Assembly: GCF_013393185.1 (NCBI RefSeq)
Contig: NZ_QJQX01000077.1
Coordinates: 1-42,758, forward strand
Source: Sphingobium lactosutens
Lineage (GTDB): Bacteria > Pseudomonadota > Alphaproteobacteria > Sphingomonadales > Sphingomonadaceae
Length of the DNA stretch: 42,758 nucleotides
Direction of reading: 5' to 3'
The notes under the pieces were generated by a model. The model saw nothing but the letters and a program-made list of their open reading frames with translations. It was not told the origin of the DNA and did not search any database. Position numbers and translations under genes: made by a program. This document shows positions 23,380 through 31,463 of the stretch, in pieces (positions within the stretch are counted from its first letter, which is position 1; each line of letters opens with the position of its first letter).

Positions 23380-24003
23380 ATGAGCAGCGCAACTGCAACC
23401 ACGGAACCTCGGGCATATCATCTGCCCGAGGAACCGCACCTCCACGAAGGCCACAGCACCATGCTGGGCTTCTGGATGTATCTGATGAGCGACTGCCTCA
23501 TCTTTGCCATCCTCTTCGCCACTTACGCCGTGCTTGGCGGCAATTTCGCCGGCGGCCCCGGCCCCAAGGATCTGTTCGACCTGCCGCTCATCGCGCTCAA
23601 CACCGCGATGCTGCTCTTCTCGTCGATCACCTATGGCTTCGCCATGCTGGCGATGGAAAAGAACAAGGTCAGCGCCACCCAAGGCTGGCTGTTCGTCACG
23701 CTCCTCTTCGGCGGCGCATTCCTGTTCATCGAACTGTACGAATTCTCGCATCTCATCCATGAGGGCGCAGGTCCGTGGCGTTCGGCCTTCCTGTCGGCCT
23801 TCTTCACGCTGGTCGGCACCCACGGCCTGCACGTCACCTTCGGTTCGATCTGGCTGATCACGCTGATGGTACAAGTCGCCAAGAAGGGCCTGATCCCGGC
23901 CAACAAGCGCCGCCTGATGTGCCTCAGCCTGTTCTGGCACTTCCTTGACGTCATCTGGATCGGCGTCTTCACCTTTGTCTATCTGATGGGAGTGCTCCGG
24001 TGA
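23380..24003 (+). CDS. cyoC: Cytochrome bo3-type ubiquinol oxidase subunit III
   Basis: A 207-residue integral membrane subunit with five helices. Typical CyoC signatures are HSTMLGFWMYLMSDCLIFA at the first helix, NTAMLLFSSITYGFAMLAM, FLFIELYEFSHLIHEGAGPW with the conserved Glu, TLVGTHGLHVTFGSIWLI, and LFWHFLDVIWIGVFTFVYLM at the end. The ATG at 23380 follows the cyoB stop by 5 bases. It ends with an overlap into the GTG start of cyoD (GTGA). Confidence 0.96.
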   Translation: MSSATATTEPRAYHLPEEPHLHEGHSTMLGFWMYLMSDCLIFAILFATYAVLGGNFAGGPGPKDLFDLPLIALNTAMLLFSSITYGFAMLAMEKNKVSATQGWLFVTLLFGGAFLFIELYEFSHLIHEGAGPWRSAFLSAFFTLVGTHGLHVTFGSIWLITLMVQVAKKGLIPANKRRLMCLSLFWHFLDVIWIGVFTFVYLMGVLR

Positions 24004-24440
24004 GCGACGCAGTCCATCCGCACGGTGGCCATGGCCATCACGACGATCATCACGATGATCATTCGCACGGCAGTTTCGGCAGCTACATGATCGGCTTCGG
24101 CCTGTCGGTGATCCTGACGGCCATCCCCTTCTGGCTGGTCATGTCGGGCACGCTCGGCGATCCCCAACTGACCGGCTTCGTCATCATGGCCTTCGCCGCC
24201 GTGCAGGTGATCGTGCATATGATCTACTTCCTGCACATGAACACCCGCGTCGAAGGCGGCTGGTCGTTCATGGCGATGATGCTGACGATCGTGCTGGTGG
24301 TCATCACCTTCGCCGGTTCCATGTGGGTCATGTATCATATGAACACCAATATGATGCCGCATGCGGACATGGAAATGGTCGGGGAGATGAGTGCCTCGCA
24401 CGACATGAACGCCATGGCGAACATGAGCGAAATGCCGTGA
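24000..24440 (+). CDS. cyoD: Cytochrome bo3-type ubiquinol oxidase subunit IV with His-rich and Met-rich tails
   Basis: Small three-helix subunit of the oxidase: GSYMIGFGLSVILTAIPFWL, FVIMAFAAVQVIVHMIYFLHM and MMLTIVLVVITFAGSMWVMY. At 146 residues it is about a third longer than E. coli CyoD. The N-terminal tail (residues ~6-23) holds around nine His interspersed with Asp (PHGGHGHHDDHHDDHSHG), and the C-terminal ~35 residues carry about ten Met plus several His (HMNTNMMPHADMEM and following). These could bind copper, but this is inference; His-rich CyoD N-termini are known in alphaproteobacteria. It starts with GTG overlapping the cyoC stop and ends overlapping the surf1 GTG, so all three are translationally coupled. 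Confidence 0.93.
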   Translation: MSDAVHPHGGHGHHDDHHDDHSHGSFGSYMIGFGLSVILTAIPFWLVMSGTLGDPQLTGFVIMAFAAVQVIVHMIYFLHMNTRVEGGWSFMAMMLTIVLVVITFAGSMWVMYHMNTNMMPHADMEMVGEMSASHDMNAMANMSEMP

Positions 24441-25159
24441 CAACGGTCGGGAACGGGGGGCGCTCAAGGCGCTCCCCGATCTTTACGATCGGCCTGACGC
24501 TGATCGCCCTTCTTCTTTTTTTCGGCTTCTCTGCGCTCGGCGCCTGGCAGGTCCACCGTCTCGCTTGGAAGCGCGACCTGATCGCCCGCGTCGATGCCCG
24601 CATCCACGCCGCACCCGTCCCCGCCCCCAAAAGCGCGACAAAGGCCGACGAATATCGCCGCGTCACCGTCGGCGGCGTCTTCCTTCACGACAAGGCTGCG
24701 CTGGTGCAGGCCTCCACGGTTCGCGGTCCCGGCTTCTGGGTGCTGACTCCGCTACGCCACGACGATGGCGCAATCACTCTGGTCAATCGCGGCTTCGTGC
24801 CCAGCCGGAAGGCGGCCTATGACAAACCGCAGGGCGTGACGCGGGTCATCGGCCTGGCTCGCCTGACCGAGCCGGATGGCGGCTTCCTGCGCAGCAACGA
24901 TCCCAGCCGCGACCGCTGGTATTCGCGCGATGTCGCTGCGATCACCAAGGCACGCGGCCTCGGTGAAAATGTCGCCCCCTATTTCATAGACGCTGGTGCC
25001 GGGCCTTCGCCCTCCCGCTTCCCGGTCGGTGGCCTGACCGTCGTCAGCTTCCCCAATAATCATCTGCAATATGCCATCACCTGGTTCGCGCTGGCAGCAA
25101 TGACCGTCGGGGCCTATATGGTCGTCATGCGCCAGACAGGGAAAGATCGCCGGGGATGA
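24437..25159 (+). CDS. SURF1 family oxidase assembly protein
   Basis: A 240-residue inner-membrane protein with N- and C-terminal helices (FTIGLTLIALLLFFGFSAL; YAITWFALAAMTVGAYMVVM) and a periplasmic domain, the SURF1/Shy1 plan. Motifs include LGAWQVHRLAWKRDLIARV, the YRRVTVGGVF strand, GPGFWVLTPL, LVNRGFVP and the FPNNHLQYAITWFALA C-terminal signature. SURF1 proteins help insert heme a; paralogues dedicated to quinol oxidases (Surf1q, known from Paracoccus) occur beside cyo/qox genes, and this placement fits that role. Start GTG overlaps cyoD by 4 bases and its stop overlaps the histidine-kinase ATG by 4 bases (ATGA). Confidence 0.92.
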   Translation: MTTVGNGGRSRRSPIFTIGLTLIALLLFFGFSALGAWQVHRLAWKRDLIARVDARIHAAPVPAPKSATKADEYRRVTVGGVFLHDKAALVQASTVRGPGFWVLTPLRHDDGAITLVNRGFVPSRKAAYDKPQGVTRVIGLARLTEPDGGFLRSNDPSRDRWYSRDVAAITKARGLGENVAPYFIDAGAGPSPSRFPVGGLTVVSFPNNHLQYAITWFALAAMTVGAYMVVMRQTGKDRRG

Positions 25160-26481
25160 CCCTATCGTCCGCCAAGCGCATCCGCTGGCTGCCCAGCCAG
25201 TGGCCTGCCGACGCGGCCGGGCGGCGGAACATGGCATTGCTGGTGCAACTGCGCTGGATCGCCATCGCCGGACAGATCGCGACGATCCTGTTTGCCCAAT
25301 ATGGCATGGGCATCCGCCTGCCCTTGATCTCCATGCTGGTCGTGCCCTTTATCGCGGTCTTGATGAATGTCGGCAGCCTGATGATCCTGCGCCGACGCAC
25401 CGACATCACCCATGCAGAACTCTTCCTGGCGCTGTTGTTCGACGTGCTGGCGCTGACCACCCAACTCTATCTGAGCGGCGGCGCGACCAATCCTTTCGTG
25501 TCGCTCTTCCTCGTCCAGGTAGCGCTGGGCGCGGTACTGCTCCATCGCTGGAGCGTATGGGGCATCGTCACCATATCGTCGATCTGCGCGGCGATGCTTG
25601 CCTTCGCTTATCGTCCGCTCGATCTCAGCGAGCCGCTGGAAGGCCATCTGTTCGACCTCCATATCTTTGGCACCTGGGTCTGCATCACCATGATCGCGGT
25701 GCTGCTGGTGCTGTTCATGACGCGCATGACCTCCAATCTCCAGCAGCGCGAATCCTATCTGGCGCGACTGCGGCAACAGGCTGTGGAGGAGGAGCATATC
25801 GTCCGCATGGGCCTGCTCGCGTCGGGCGCTGCCCATGAACTGGGCACGCCCCTTGCCCAGTTGGCAGTCGTGCTGGGCGACTGGCGGCACATGCCGCAGA
25901 TCAGGAAAGACCCGACGCTCGTCGAGGAGGTCGAGGAGATGGAAGCGGCGGTCAAGCGCTGCAAGTCGATCCTAACCGGCGTTCTCATGTCGGCCGGCGA
26001 AGCCCGCGGCGAGGCCCCCGAAATCACCGAAGTGCGCACCTTCATCGAACATATCGCCCAGCAATGGCGCGCCGCCAATCCTGGCATGCCGCTGCGCAGC
26101 GATTTTGGCCCGCATGACTATCCCCGCATCATCGCCGACCCGGTGATCCGCCAGGCCGTGACCAACCTGCTCGACAATGCGCGGGAAGCCGGCGCATCCT
26201 ACATCAACATGATGGTCAGCCGCGACAATCAGTGGCTGCACATTGCCGTGCGCGACAATGGGAAGGGCTTCAGCGCGGACATGCTGACCGACTTCGGCAA
26301 GCCATACCGATCGAGCAAGGGCAAGCAGGGCGGCGGGCTGGGCCTGTTCCTGGTCGTCAATGTGGTCCGCAAGCTGGGCGGGCGCGTGGACGCGAGCAAT
26401 GGCGCGGAAGGCGGCGCGATGATCCAGTTGCGCCTTCCCTTCGCGACCCTGGCACTGGAGGAATTGGCCGATGACGAGTGA
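25156..26481 (+). CDS. regB: RegB/PrrB/ActS-type redox sensor histidine kinase
   Basis: A 441-residue membrane kinase. Six hydrophobic segments span residues ~25-190. The ubiquinone-interacting heptad GGATNPF is at residues 108-114. The H-box GLLASGAAHELGTPLAQLAV has the phosphorylated His at 227. A cysteine at 269 in VKRCKSIL matches the redox box of RegB (Cys265 in Rhodobacter capsulatus), whose oxidation inactivates the kinase. N-box NLLDNAREAG and G-boxes DNGKGF and GGGLGLFLV complete the ATPase. In this family the kinase responds to oxygen and quinone redox state and regulates terminal oxidases. Here it lies directly behind cyoABCD-surf1 with a 4-base overlap, and overlaps the regulator gene by 11 bases. 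Confidence 0.94.
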   Translation: MTLSSAKRIRWLPSQWPADAAGRRNMALLVQLRWIAIAGQIATILFAQYGMGIRLPLISMLVVPFIAVLMNVGSLMILRRRTDITHAELFLALLFDVLALTTQLYLSGGATNPFVSLFLVQVALGAVLLHRWSVWGIVTISSICAAMLAFAYRPLDLSEPLEGHLFDLHIFGTWVCITMIAVLLVLFMTRMTSNLQQRESYLARLRQQAVEEEHIVRMGLLASGAAHELGTPLAQLAVVLGDWRHMPQIRKDPTLVEEVEEMEAAVKRCKSILTGVLMSAGEARGEAPEITEVRTFIEHIAQQWRAANPGMPLRSDFGPHDYPRIIADPVIRQAVTNLLDNAREAGASYINMMVSRDNQWLHIAVRDNGKGFSADMLTDFGKPYRSSKGKQGGGLGLFLVVNVVRKLGGRVDASNGAEGGAMIQLRLPFATLALEELADDE

Positions 26482-27004
26482 CAAGCAACTGCTGATCGTC
26501 GAGGATGACGAGGCCTTCGCCAGGACGCTCAAGCGCTCCTTCGAACGGCGCGGCTATGAGGTTCTGCTGGCCGACAGCCTCGAAACGGTGACGGCGCTCC
26601 TCGCGTTGCATAAGCCGGGTTTCGCCGTGGTGGACCTGAAGCTCGGTCCACAATCGGGCCTGGCCTGTGTTCAGGCGCTCCATGCCCATGACCCGGCAAT
26701 GCTGATCGTCGTGCTGACCGGCTTCGCCAGCATCGCCACCGCAGTGGAGGCGATCAAGCTTGGCGCCACCAACTATCTCGCCAAGCCGTCCAACACCGAC
26801 GATATCGAGGCGGCCTTCGCCCGTTCCGGCGGCGATCCCGCCGCTCCGCTCGCGCCGCGCCCGACATCGATCAAGACGCTGGAATGGGAACATATCCATG
26901 AAGTGCTGAAGGACAGCGACTTTAACATATCAGAGGCCGCACGGCGCCTGGGCATGCACCGCCGCACCCTCGCCCGCAAGCTGGCGAAACGTCAGGTCGG
27001 CTGA
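26471..27004 (+). CDS. regA: RegA/PrrA/ActR-type response regulator
   Basis: A 177-residue cognate regulator. The receiver domain has the acidic pair in LLIVEDDEAF, phosphoacceptor Asp55 in FAVVDLKLGPQSGL, the Thr of VVLTGFASIATAV, and Lys in NYLAKPSNTDD. A Pro-rich linker (APLAPRPTS) leads to the Fis-type C-terminal HTH: FNISEAARRLGMHRRTLARKLAKR, whose HRRTL recognition helix is nearly invariant in RegA proteins. It directly controls respiratory and other redox-linked genes in the family; here the cyo operon, including itself, is the obvious target. The ATG at 26471 overlaps the regB end by 11 bases. Confidence 0.95.
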   Translation: MTSDKQLLIVEDDEAFARTLKRSFERRGYEVLLADSLETVTALLALHKPGFAVVDLKLGPQSGLACVQALHAHDPAMLIVVLTGFASIATAVEAIKLGATNYLAKPSNTDDIEAAFARSGGDPAAPLAPRPTSIKTLEWEHIHEVLKDSDFNISEAARRLGMHRRTLARKLAKRQVG

Positions 27005-27016
27005 CCGTCGGAGAAA

Positions 27017-27090
27017 TGGAGCGGGTGAGGGGAATCGAACCCCCGTCGTCAGCTTGGGAAGCTGCTGCTCTACCATTGAGCTACACCCGC
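27017..27090 (-). tRNA. tRNA-Gly (anticodon CCC)
   Basis: A 74-base cloverleaf with encoded CCA. Acceptor GCGGGTG/CACCCGC (7 bp); D arm GCTC/GAGC; anticodon stem GCAGC/GCTGA with loop TTCCCAA giving CCC; T arm with TTCGATT loop; discriminator T. The outermost anticodon-stem pair (27:43) reads G:A, a mismatch; the remaining four pairs are canonical. It decodes GGG glycine codons. It sits antisense just after regA. Confidence 0.95.
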
Positions 27091-27137
27091 ATAGTCCCGC
27101 GTCCATGGCCCAAGCCATGGGGCGCTGTCAACGGGAC

Positions 27138-27185
27138 TTGGAGCGCGCTCCGTCAAATCTGACGCTGGCCGCGCTCCAAATTTTT
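27138..27185 (+). terminator. Intrinsic terminator after regA/tRNA-Gly region
   Basis: TTGGAGCGC (27138-27146) pairs with GCGCTCCAA (27171-27179); the interior holds a second small stem CGTCA-AATC-TGACG. It is followed by ATTTTTAT on the plus strand, so it probably ends the cyo-surf1-regBA transcript. It also separates it from the convergent sugar-kinase gene. Confidence 0.7.
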
Positions 27186-27218
27186 ATGGTGGCCTTGTCT
27201 AAGCGGAGCCGAAGGCCT

Positions 27219-28127
27219 TTAATAAGGCGCGTCCGCATCCTTCGCCGGGATCGCGCCACGACGGCCGATATTCCATCCCGCCAGGCGATGCCCAGCCAGC
27301 GCTGCCTCGGCCGGCGTCCCGCCCGTAAGTCGTGCGTGCAGGTAGCCGGCGTTGAAGGCGTCGCCCGCACCGCTCGAATCGACAACATCGACCAGGCGCG
27401 GCGGCGCAACCAGTTCTTCTCCGACCAGGCAGCCTTCGCCGCCCAGCTTGACGATGATCTCGCGCCCCTCGTTCGCGCCCCAGCGTGTGGCAGCATCGCG
27501 GGCATCATCGGCCTCGCCCATCTCCACCTCGTCCGCCAGCGTCGGCAGGCCGATATCGGCCAAAGCGATCGCCCGGTCGCGCCAATGCCGTGCGGTCGCC
27601 GTATCAGGCCAGAGCCGTCCACGATAATTTCCGTCGAAGGCCACCTTGCCGCCGCGCGCCTTCACCGCTTCGCAAAGCGACAGCAGCGACTCGCGCCCTT
27701 CATCGGGCAGGATCGCAAGGGTGATGAGCGAAAAATAGAGCAGATCCGACTGGGCCGCCTGTTCCACCATCGCCGCACTATCCGGCAAGGCGAACATCCG
27801 CCTGGCGGCTGCCTCGCTCCGCCAATAGTGGAAAGTCCGTTCGCCATCCGCATCGGTTTCGATCGCATACAGGCCAGGCAGGCGATCGGCGGCCGCGAGC
27901 ACGAGCGCGGTATCGACACCCTCCGCTTCCCACTGCGCGCGCAGGTCCGCACTCATCGGGTCGGCCCCAAGCGCGCTTGCAAGGCGAACCTTGTCGCCGG
28001 ACCGAGCCATGTGCACGGCGGTATTGATGACATCGCCGCCATAGCGCAGGTTCCAGCCGTCGCCCTGCGCCCGGCTCAGTTCCAGCATTGCCTCGCCGAT
28101 GACCGTGATCGTCGCGCCTGCACCCAT
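27219..28127 (-). CDS. kdgK: PfkB-family sugar kinase, likely 2-keto-3-deoxygluconate kinase
   Basis: A 302-residue ribokinase-fold enzyme. The N-terminus MGAGATITVIGEAMLELSR and the substrate-side LRYGGDVINTAVHMARSG are typical of KDG kinases (the GGDxxNxA variant). GLYAIETDADGERTFHYWR resembles the lid/substrate segment of KdgK. The PfkB signature DVVDSSGAGDAFNAGYLHA carries the catalytic Asp256. KdgK phosphorylates 2-keto-3-deoxygluconate to KDPG for aldol cleavage; ribokinase or fructokinase activity cannot be excluded. GAGG lies 7 bases before the ATG at 28127; in-frame ATG 28133 is an alternative start. No Entner-Doudoroff or uronate genes are adjacent. Confidence 0.85.
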   Translation of the reverse strand: MGAGATITVIGEAMLELSRAQGDGWNLRYGGDVINTAVHMARSGDKVRLASALGADPMSADLRAQWEAEGVDTALVLAAADRLPGLYAIETDADGERTFHYWRSEAAARRMFALPDSAAMVEQAAQSDLLYFSLITLAILPDEGRESLLSLCEAVKARGGKVAFDGNYRGRLWPDTATARHWRDRAIALADIGLPTLADEVEMGEADDARDAATRWGANEGREIIVKLGGEGCLVGEELVAPPRLVDVVDSSGAGDAFNAGYLHARLTGGTPAEAALAGHRLAGWNIGRRGAIPAKDADAPY

Positions 28128-28305
28128 GCTCATGCCTCGTCCCATTTGATTACTGCGCTGCGTCGTGGGCAGAGCGGCCGTGGGAGTCAAGTCATCCCGC
28201 TTGTCGGCGCGCAGTTTCGTCCTTACGGAACGTTCGCCCATATCCGGCGTTTTGCCACTGGCAAAAAGCGACGCTGCCAATTTGGGCGTCCTGATCGGGG
28301 AACCC

Positions 28306-30267
28306 ATGACCACCGTCCTGTCCGACACGAACGGCAACCGTTTCGAACTGCTGGTGCAGAGCATCACCGACTATGCCATTTTCATGCTCGATCCCAACGG
28401 AATCGTCCTGAGCTGGAATGCCGGTGCGCGCCGGTTCAAAGGCTATGAGGCCAACGAGATCATAGGTCAGCATTTCTCCCGCTTCTACACAGCCGAAGAG
28501 CAGGCTTTGGGCATCCCTGCCCTCGCCCTCAGGACGGCCGAGCATGAAGGCCGTTTCGAAGCTGAAGGATGGCGTGTCCGCAAAGGCGGATCATGTTTCT
28601 GGGCCAATGTCGTCATCGACCCGATCTGCGATCCGATGGGCCATCTGCTCGGCTTCGCAAAGATCACCCGCGACCTCACCGAACGGCGCGAAGCGCAGGA
28701 GGAATTGCGTAAGAGCGAGGAACGGTTCCGCCTGCTGGTCGAAAGCGTGACGGACTATGCCATCTACATGCTCGATCCCGTCGGCACCATCACGAGCTGG
28801 AACAGCGGCGCGGCCCGATTCAAGGGCTACACCGCCAACGAGATCATGGGCAAAAATTTCTCCCGCTTCTATTCGGAGGAGGATCGGATCGCAGGCCTGC
28901 CGTCCCGCGCGCTCCACACCGCCGAGCGCGAGGGCCGGTTCGAAGCGGAGGGATGGCGCATCCGCAAGGACGGCTCCCGCTTCTGGGCCAATGTGGTGAT
29001 CGATCCGATCCGTGATCCAATGGGCAATCTGCTCGGCTTTGCCAAGATCACCCGCGACCTCACCGAGCGACGCGATGCGCAGCGCGCGCTGGACGAGGCG
29101 CGGGACGCGATCATCCAGACGCAGAAGATGGACGCCATTGGCAAGCTGACCGGCGGTGTCGCCCATGATTTCAACAATCTTCTGGCGGTGATCGTCGGGA
29201 GCCTGGACCTGGCGCGGCAACGGATGGCGAGCGGCGCCGATATCAGCCGCTATCTTGACAATGCCATGGCAGCTGCCGAGCGAGGCGCCACCTTGACCCA
29301 GCGCATGCTCGCCTTCGCGCGGCGGCAGGAACTCAAGTTACAGAGCGTCGATTGCATCGCGCTGGTCCGCGGCATGGCCGAATTGCTGCAGAGCACTATC
29401 GGCACCAGTGTCGCCATCGACACCCGATTTCCGCTGACACTGGCCCCCGCCCATGCCGATCCGGCCCAACTGGAACTGGCCTTGCTGAATCTGGCGGTCA
29501 ATGCGCGCGACGCCATGCCCGATGGCGGGCGGATCATTCTGGAAGCGAGCGAGGCGCAGATCATCGACGAAGCCGTTTCCGGCCTCTCGCCCGGCTCCTA
29601 TATCCGTCTTTCGGTGATCGACGAAGGCGAAGGCATGGACGCCGGCACGATTGAACGCGCGCGTGAGCCATTTTTCACCACGAAAGGCGTGGGCAAGGGC
29701 ACAGGCCTCGGCCTGTCGATGGTCCATGGCTTTTCCCAGCAATGTGGCGGTGCGCTGACCATAATCAGTGCATCGGGCGCCGGCACAACCGTTTCACTCT
29801 GGCTTCCCGTCTCGCAGGCGGAACCGGCCAAGACATGCGATGTCGGCGTCGATCTGCACGGCAGCGCCACGGTGCCCCTGGTGATCCTGGCAGTGGACGA
29901 CGACAATCTTGTCCTGACAAACACCGCCGGTATGCTGGAAGACCTGGGGCACACCGTGTTTCAGGCAGGCAGCGCAGCGGACGCACTGCGCATGCTGGCG
30001 GAAGCCAATGTCGATCTGGTCGTGACCGATCATGCCATGCCCGGCATGACCGGCGCGCAATTGGCGGACCTGATCGAACAGGATCATCCGGGCCTGCCCG
30101 TCATCATCATCACCGGCTTTGCCGAATTGCCGCCGCATGCCAGCAGCCGGCTCAGGCTGGACAAGCCGTTCAAGCAGGCGGAACTGGCTCGGGCCGTCAT
30201 GGCCGCCAGTCATGACGCGGCCTCGGGCCGGTTGATTCGGTTCACAACTCCGATCGACCAGGACTGA
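28306..30267 (+). CDS. Hybrid sensor histidine kinase with tandem duplicated PAS domains and receiver
   Basis: A soluble 653-residue kinase with no membrane segments. Two PAS/PAC units (about residues 8-125 and 136-253) are roughly three quarters identical, for example FSRFYTAEEQALG versus FSRFYSEEDRIAG and shared WANVVIDPI, LLGFAKITRDLTERR. The kinase core has AHDFNNLLAVIVGSLDLARQ with His287, N-box LLNLAVNARDAMPDGG, DEGEGMD, and GTGLGLSMVHG. A C-terminal receiver has DDDN, phosphoacceptor Asp575 in VVTDHAMPGMTG, IITGFAE and LDKPFKQ. The ATG at 28306 follows GGGGA; an open frame upstream to 28165 adds no domain. No separate response regulator is adjacent. The signal is unknown; conserved PAS cofactors (heme or flavin) are not evident. 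Confidence 0.93.
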   Translation: MTTVLSDTNGNRFELLVQSITDYAIFMLDPNGIVLSWNAGARRFKGYEANEIIGQHFSRFYTAEEQALGIPALALRTAEHEGRFEAEGWRVRKGGSCFWANVVIDPICDPMGHLLGFAKITRDLTERREAQEELRKSEERFRLLVESVTDYAIYMLDPVGTITSWNSGAARFKGYTANEIMGKNFSRFYSEEDRIAGLPSRALHTAEREGRFEAEGWRIRKDGSRFWANVVIDPIRDPMGNLLGFAKITRDLTERRDAQRALDEARDAIIQTQKMDAIGKLTGGVAHDFNNLLAVIVGSLDLARQRMASGADISRYLDNAMAAAERGATLTQRMLAFARRQELKLQSVDCIALVRGMAELLQSTIGTSVAIDTRFPLTLAPAHADPAQLELALLNLAVNARDAMPDGGRIILEASEAQIIDEAVSGLSPGSYIRLSVIDEGEGMDAGTIERAREPFFTTKGVGKGTGLGLSMVHGFSQQCGGALTIISASGAGTTVSLWLPVSQAEPAKTCDVGVDLHGSATVPLVILAVDDDNLVLTNTAGMLEDLGHTVFQAGSAADALRMLAEANVDLVVTDHAMPGMTGAQLADLIEQDHPGLPVIIITGFAELPPHASSRLRLDKPFKQAELARAVMAASHDAASGRLIRFTTPIDQD

Positions 30268-30548
30268 TTGTCACCATCGCTGTATGCAGGTGATATCCGC
30301 GACATGTTCCTGCGAAAGGGAATGACGTATCGCGCCCGGTAAAGGAGCGGCAACAAAGGCGGCCGATCGCGGCTGTTTCGTGAATATCTACACGGGCAAA
30401 CTTTGCCGCGCGGCAATAATTATTTGCAATCACGCGGCAGAAACATAAGAAAAATCATGTTTTTCGTTCATTCGCGCTTGCAAGCATGCAAGAGTTGGCC
30501 AAAGGGACGGGACAGCCATCCCTCCAGCCGCCGCAGGACCGAACGGAT
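30268..30548. other. Intergenic region before the alpha/beta hydrolase
   Basis: About 280 bases without a gene I can support. It contains the perfect 14-bp palindrome TTGCCGCGCGGCAA (30403-30416) followed by an AT-rich TAATTATTT stretch, which may form the hydrolase promoter. An in-frame ATG at 30486 could extend the hydrolase by 21 residues. Confidence 0.5.
30403..30416. promoter_or_regulatory. Perfect palindrome upstream of the hydrolase gene
   Basis: TTGCCGCGCGGCAA, a 14-bp dyad without spacer, ~130 bases before the start codon. Operator candidate. Confidence 0.4.
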
Positions 30549-31463
30549 ATGCAGACTGCGCCTACCCCGACGTCCCATTTCTTCATGTCGCTGCGGTCGC
30601 GGCTTCACTATCTGGACTGGGGCAATCCATCTGCGCCCCCGCTGATTCTGGTCCATGGCGGTTTCGATCATGCGCGAAGCTGGGACTGGACGGCACGCGC
30701 CCTGGCGCAGGACTATCATGTCATCGCGCCCGATCTGCGGGGCCATGGCGACAGCGCCTGGTCGCCCGAAGGCTCCTATATGATGGCCAATTTCGTCTAT
30801 GATCTGGCGCTGATCATAGATCTGCTGGATCGTGCACCGGTCACTCTGGTCGGCCATTCACTTGGCGGTTCGATCAGCCTGCGCTATGCCGGTCTCTTCC
30901 CTGAAAAGGTCGGCCAGATCGTCGCCATCGAAGGATTGGGCCTCTCACCCAATCGGCTGAAGCATAAAGCGGAAGAAGCCGTACCCGATGTCTGGCGCCA
31001 ATGGATCGACAGTCGTCGCGCGAGCGCTGGACGCATCACGCGGCGTTATCCGACGATCGAGGCCGCCGTCGGCCGCATGCGCGAACGCAATGAGCATCTT
31101 TCAGTCGAGCAGGCTCTCCACCTGACGCGCCATGGCGTCAATCGGAACGAGGACGGCAGCTATAGCTGGAAGTTCGATCCTTACCTCAACAATGCCGCGC
31201 CTCAGGCTGGTACGGATGCCGACCTGCCCGATTTCTGGTCGCGCATTACCTGTCAAACCCTGCTCTGCCTTGGCAAGGACAGTTGGGCGTCCAATCCCGC
31301 GAAGGACGGACGCATGGCCCATTTCCAAGACGCCCGCCTGGCGGAGTTCACCGACGCCGGCCACTGGCTCCACCATGACCAGTTCGATCGCTTCATTGCC
31401 GAACTCCGCGCTTTTCTCGCGCCGCCATCCGCGCAAGTTGCGGGCGCCGGCGTCAGGCCGTAA
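30549..31463 (+). CDS. Alpha/beta hydrolase
   Basis: A 304-residue alpha/beta-hydrolase-fold enzyme. HYLDWGNPSAPPLILVHGGF contains the oxyanion HG, followed by DLRGHGDSAW, the nucleophile elbow VGHSLGGS (Ser104), an acid candidate in LCLGKDSWAS and the catalytic His in FTDAGHWLHHDQFDRF. A helical lid region lies between residues ~130 and 210. Similar enzymes hydrolyse esters, lactones or C-C bonds; the substrate is not deducible. I chose ATG 30549 with AGGA ten bases upstream; ATG 30486 is possible. Its end overlaps by 11 bases the convergent nitronate monooxygenase gene. Confidence 0.85.
   Translation: MQTAPTPTSHFFMSLRSRLHYLDWGNPSAPPLILVHGGFDHARSWDWTARALAQDYHVIAPDLRGHGDSAWSPEGSYMMANFVYDLALIIDLLDRAPVTLVGHSLGGSISLRYAGLFPEKVGQIVAIEGLGLSPNRLKHKAEEAVPDVWRQWIDSRRASAGRITRRYPTIEAAVGRMRERNEHLSVEQALHLTRHGVNRNEDGSYSWKFDPYLNNAAPQAGTDADLPDFWSRITCQTLLCLGKDSWASNPAKDGRMAHFQDARLAEFTDAGHWLHHDQFDRFIAELRAFLAPPSAQVAGAGVRP

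Noticed and set aside
21332..23416. 694-codon minus-strand frame opposite cyoB
   Set aside because: The product is His/Asp/Arg-rich and lacks any fold signature, as expected for the antisense of a membrane protein gene. cyoB on the other strand is certain.
27054..28448. 464-codon plus-strand frame across tRNA-Gly and the sugar kinase
   Set aside because: It runs antisense through a tRNA and a clear PfkB kinase; no independent support.
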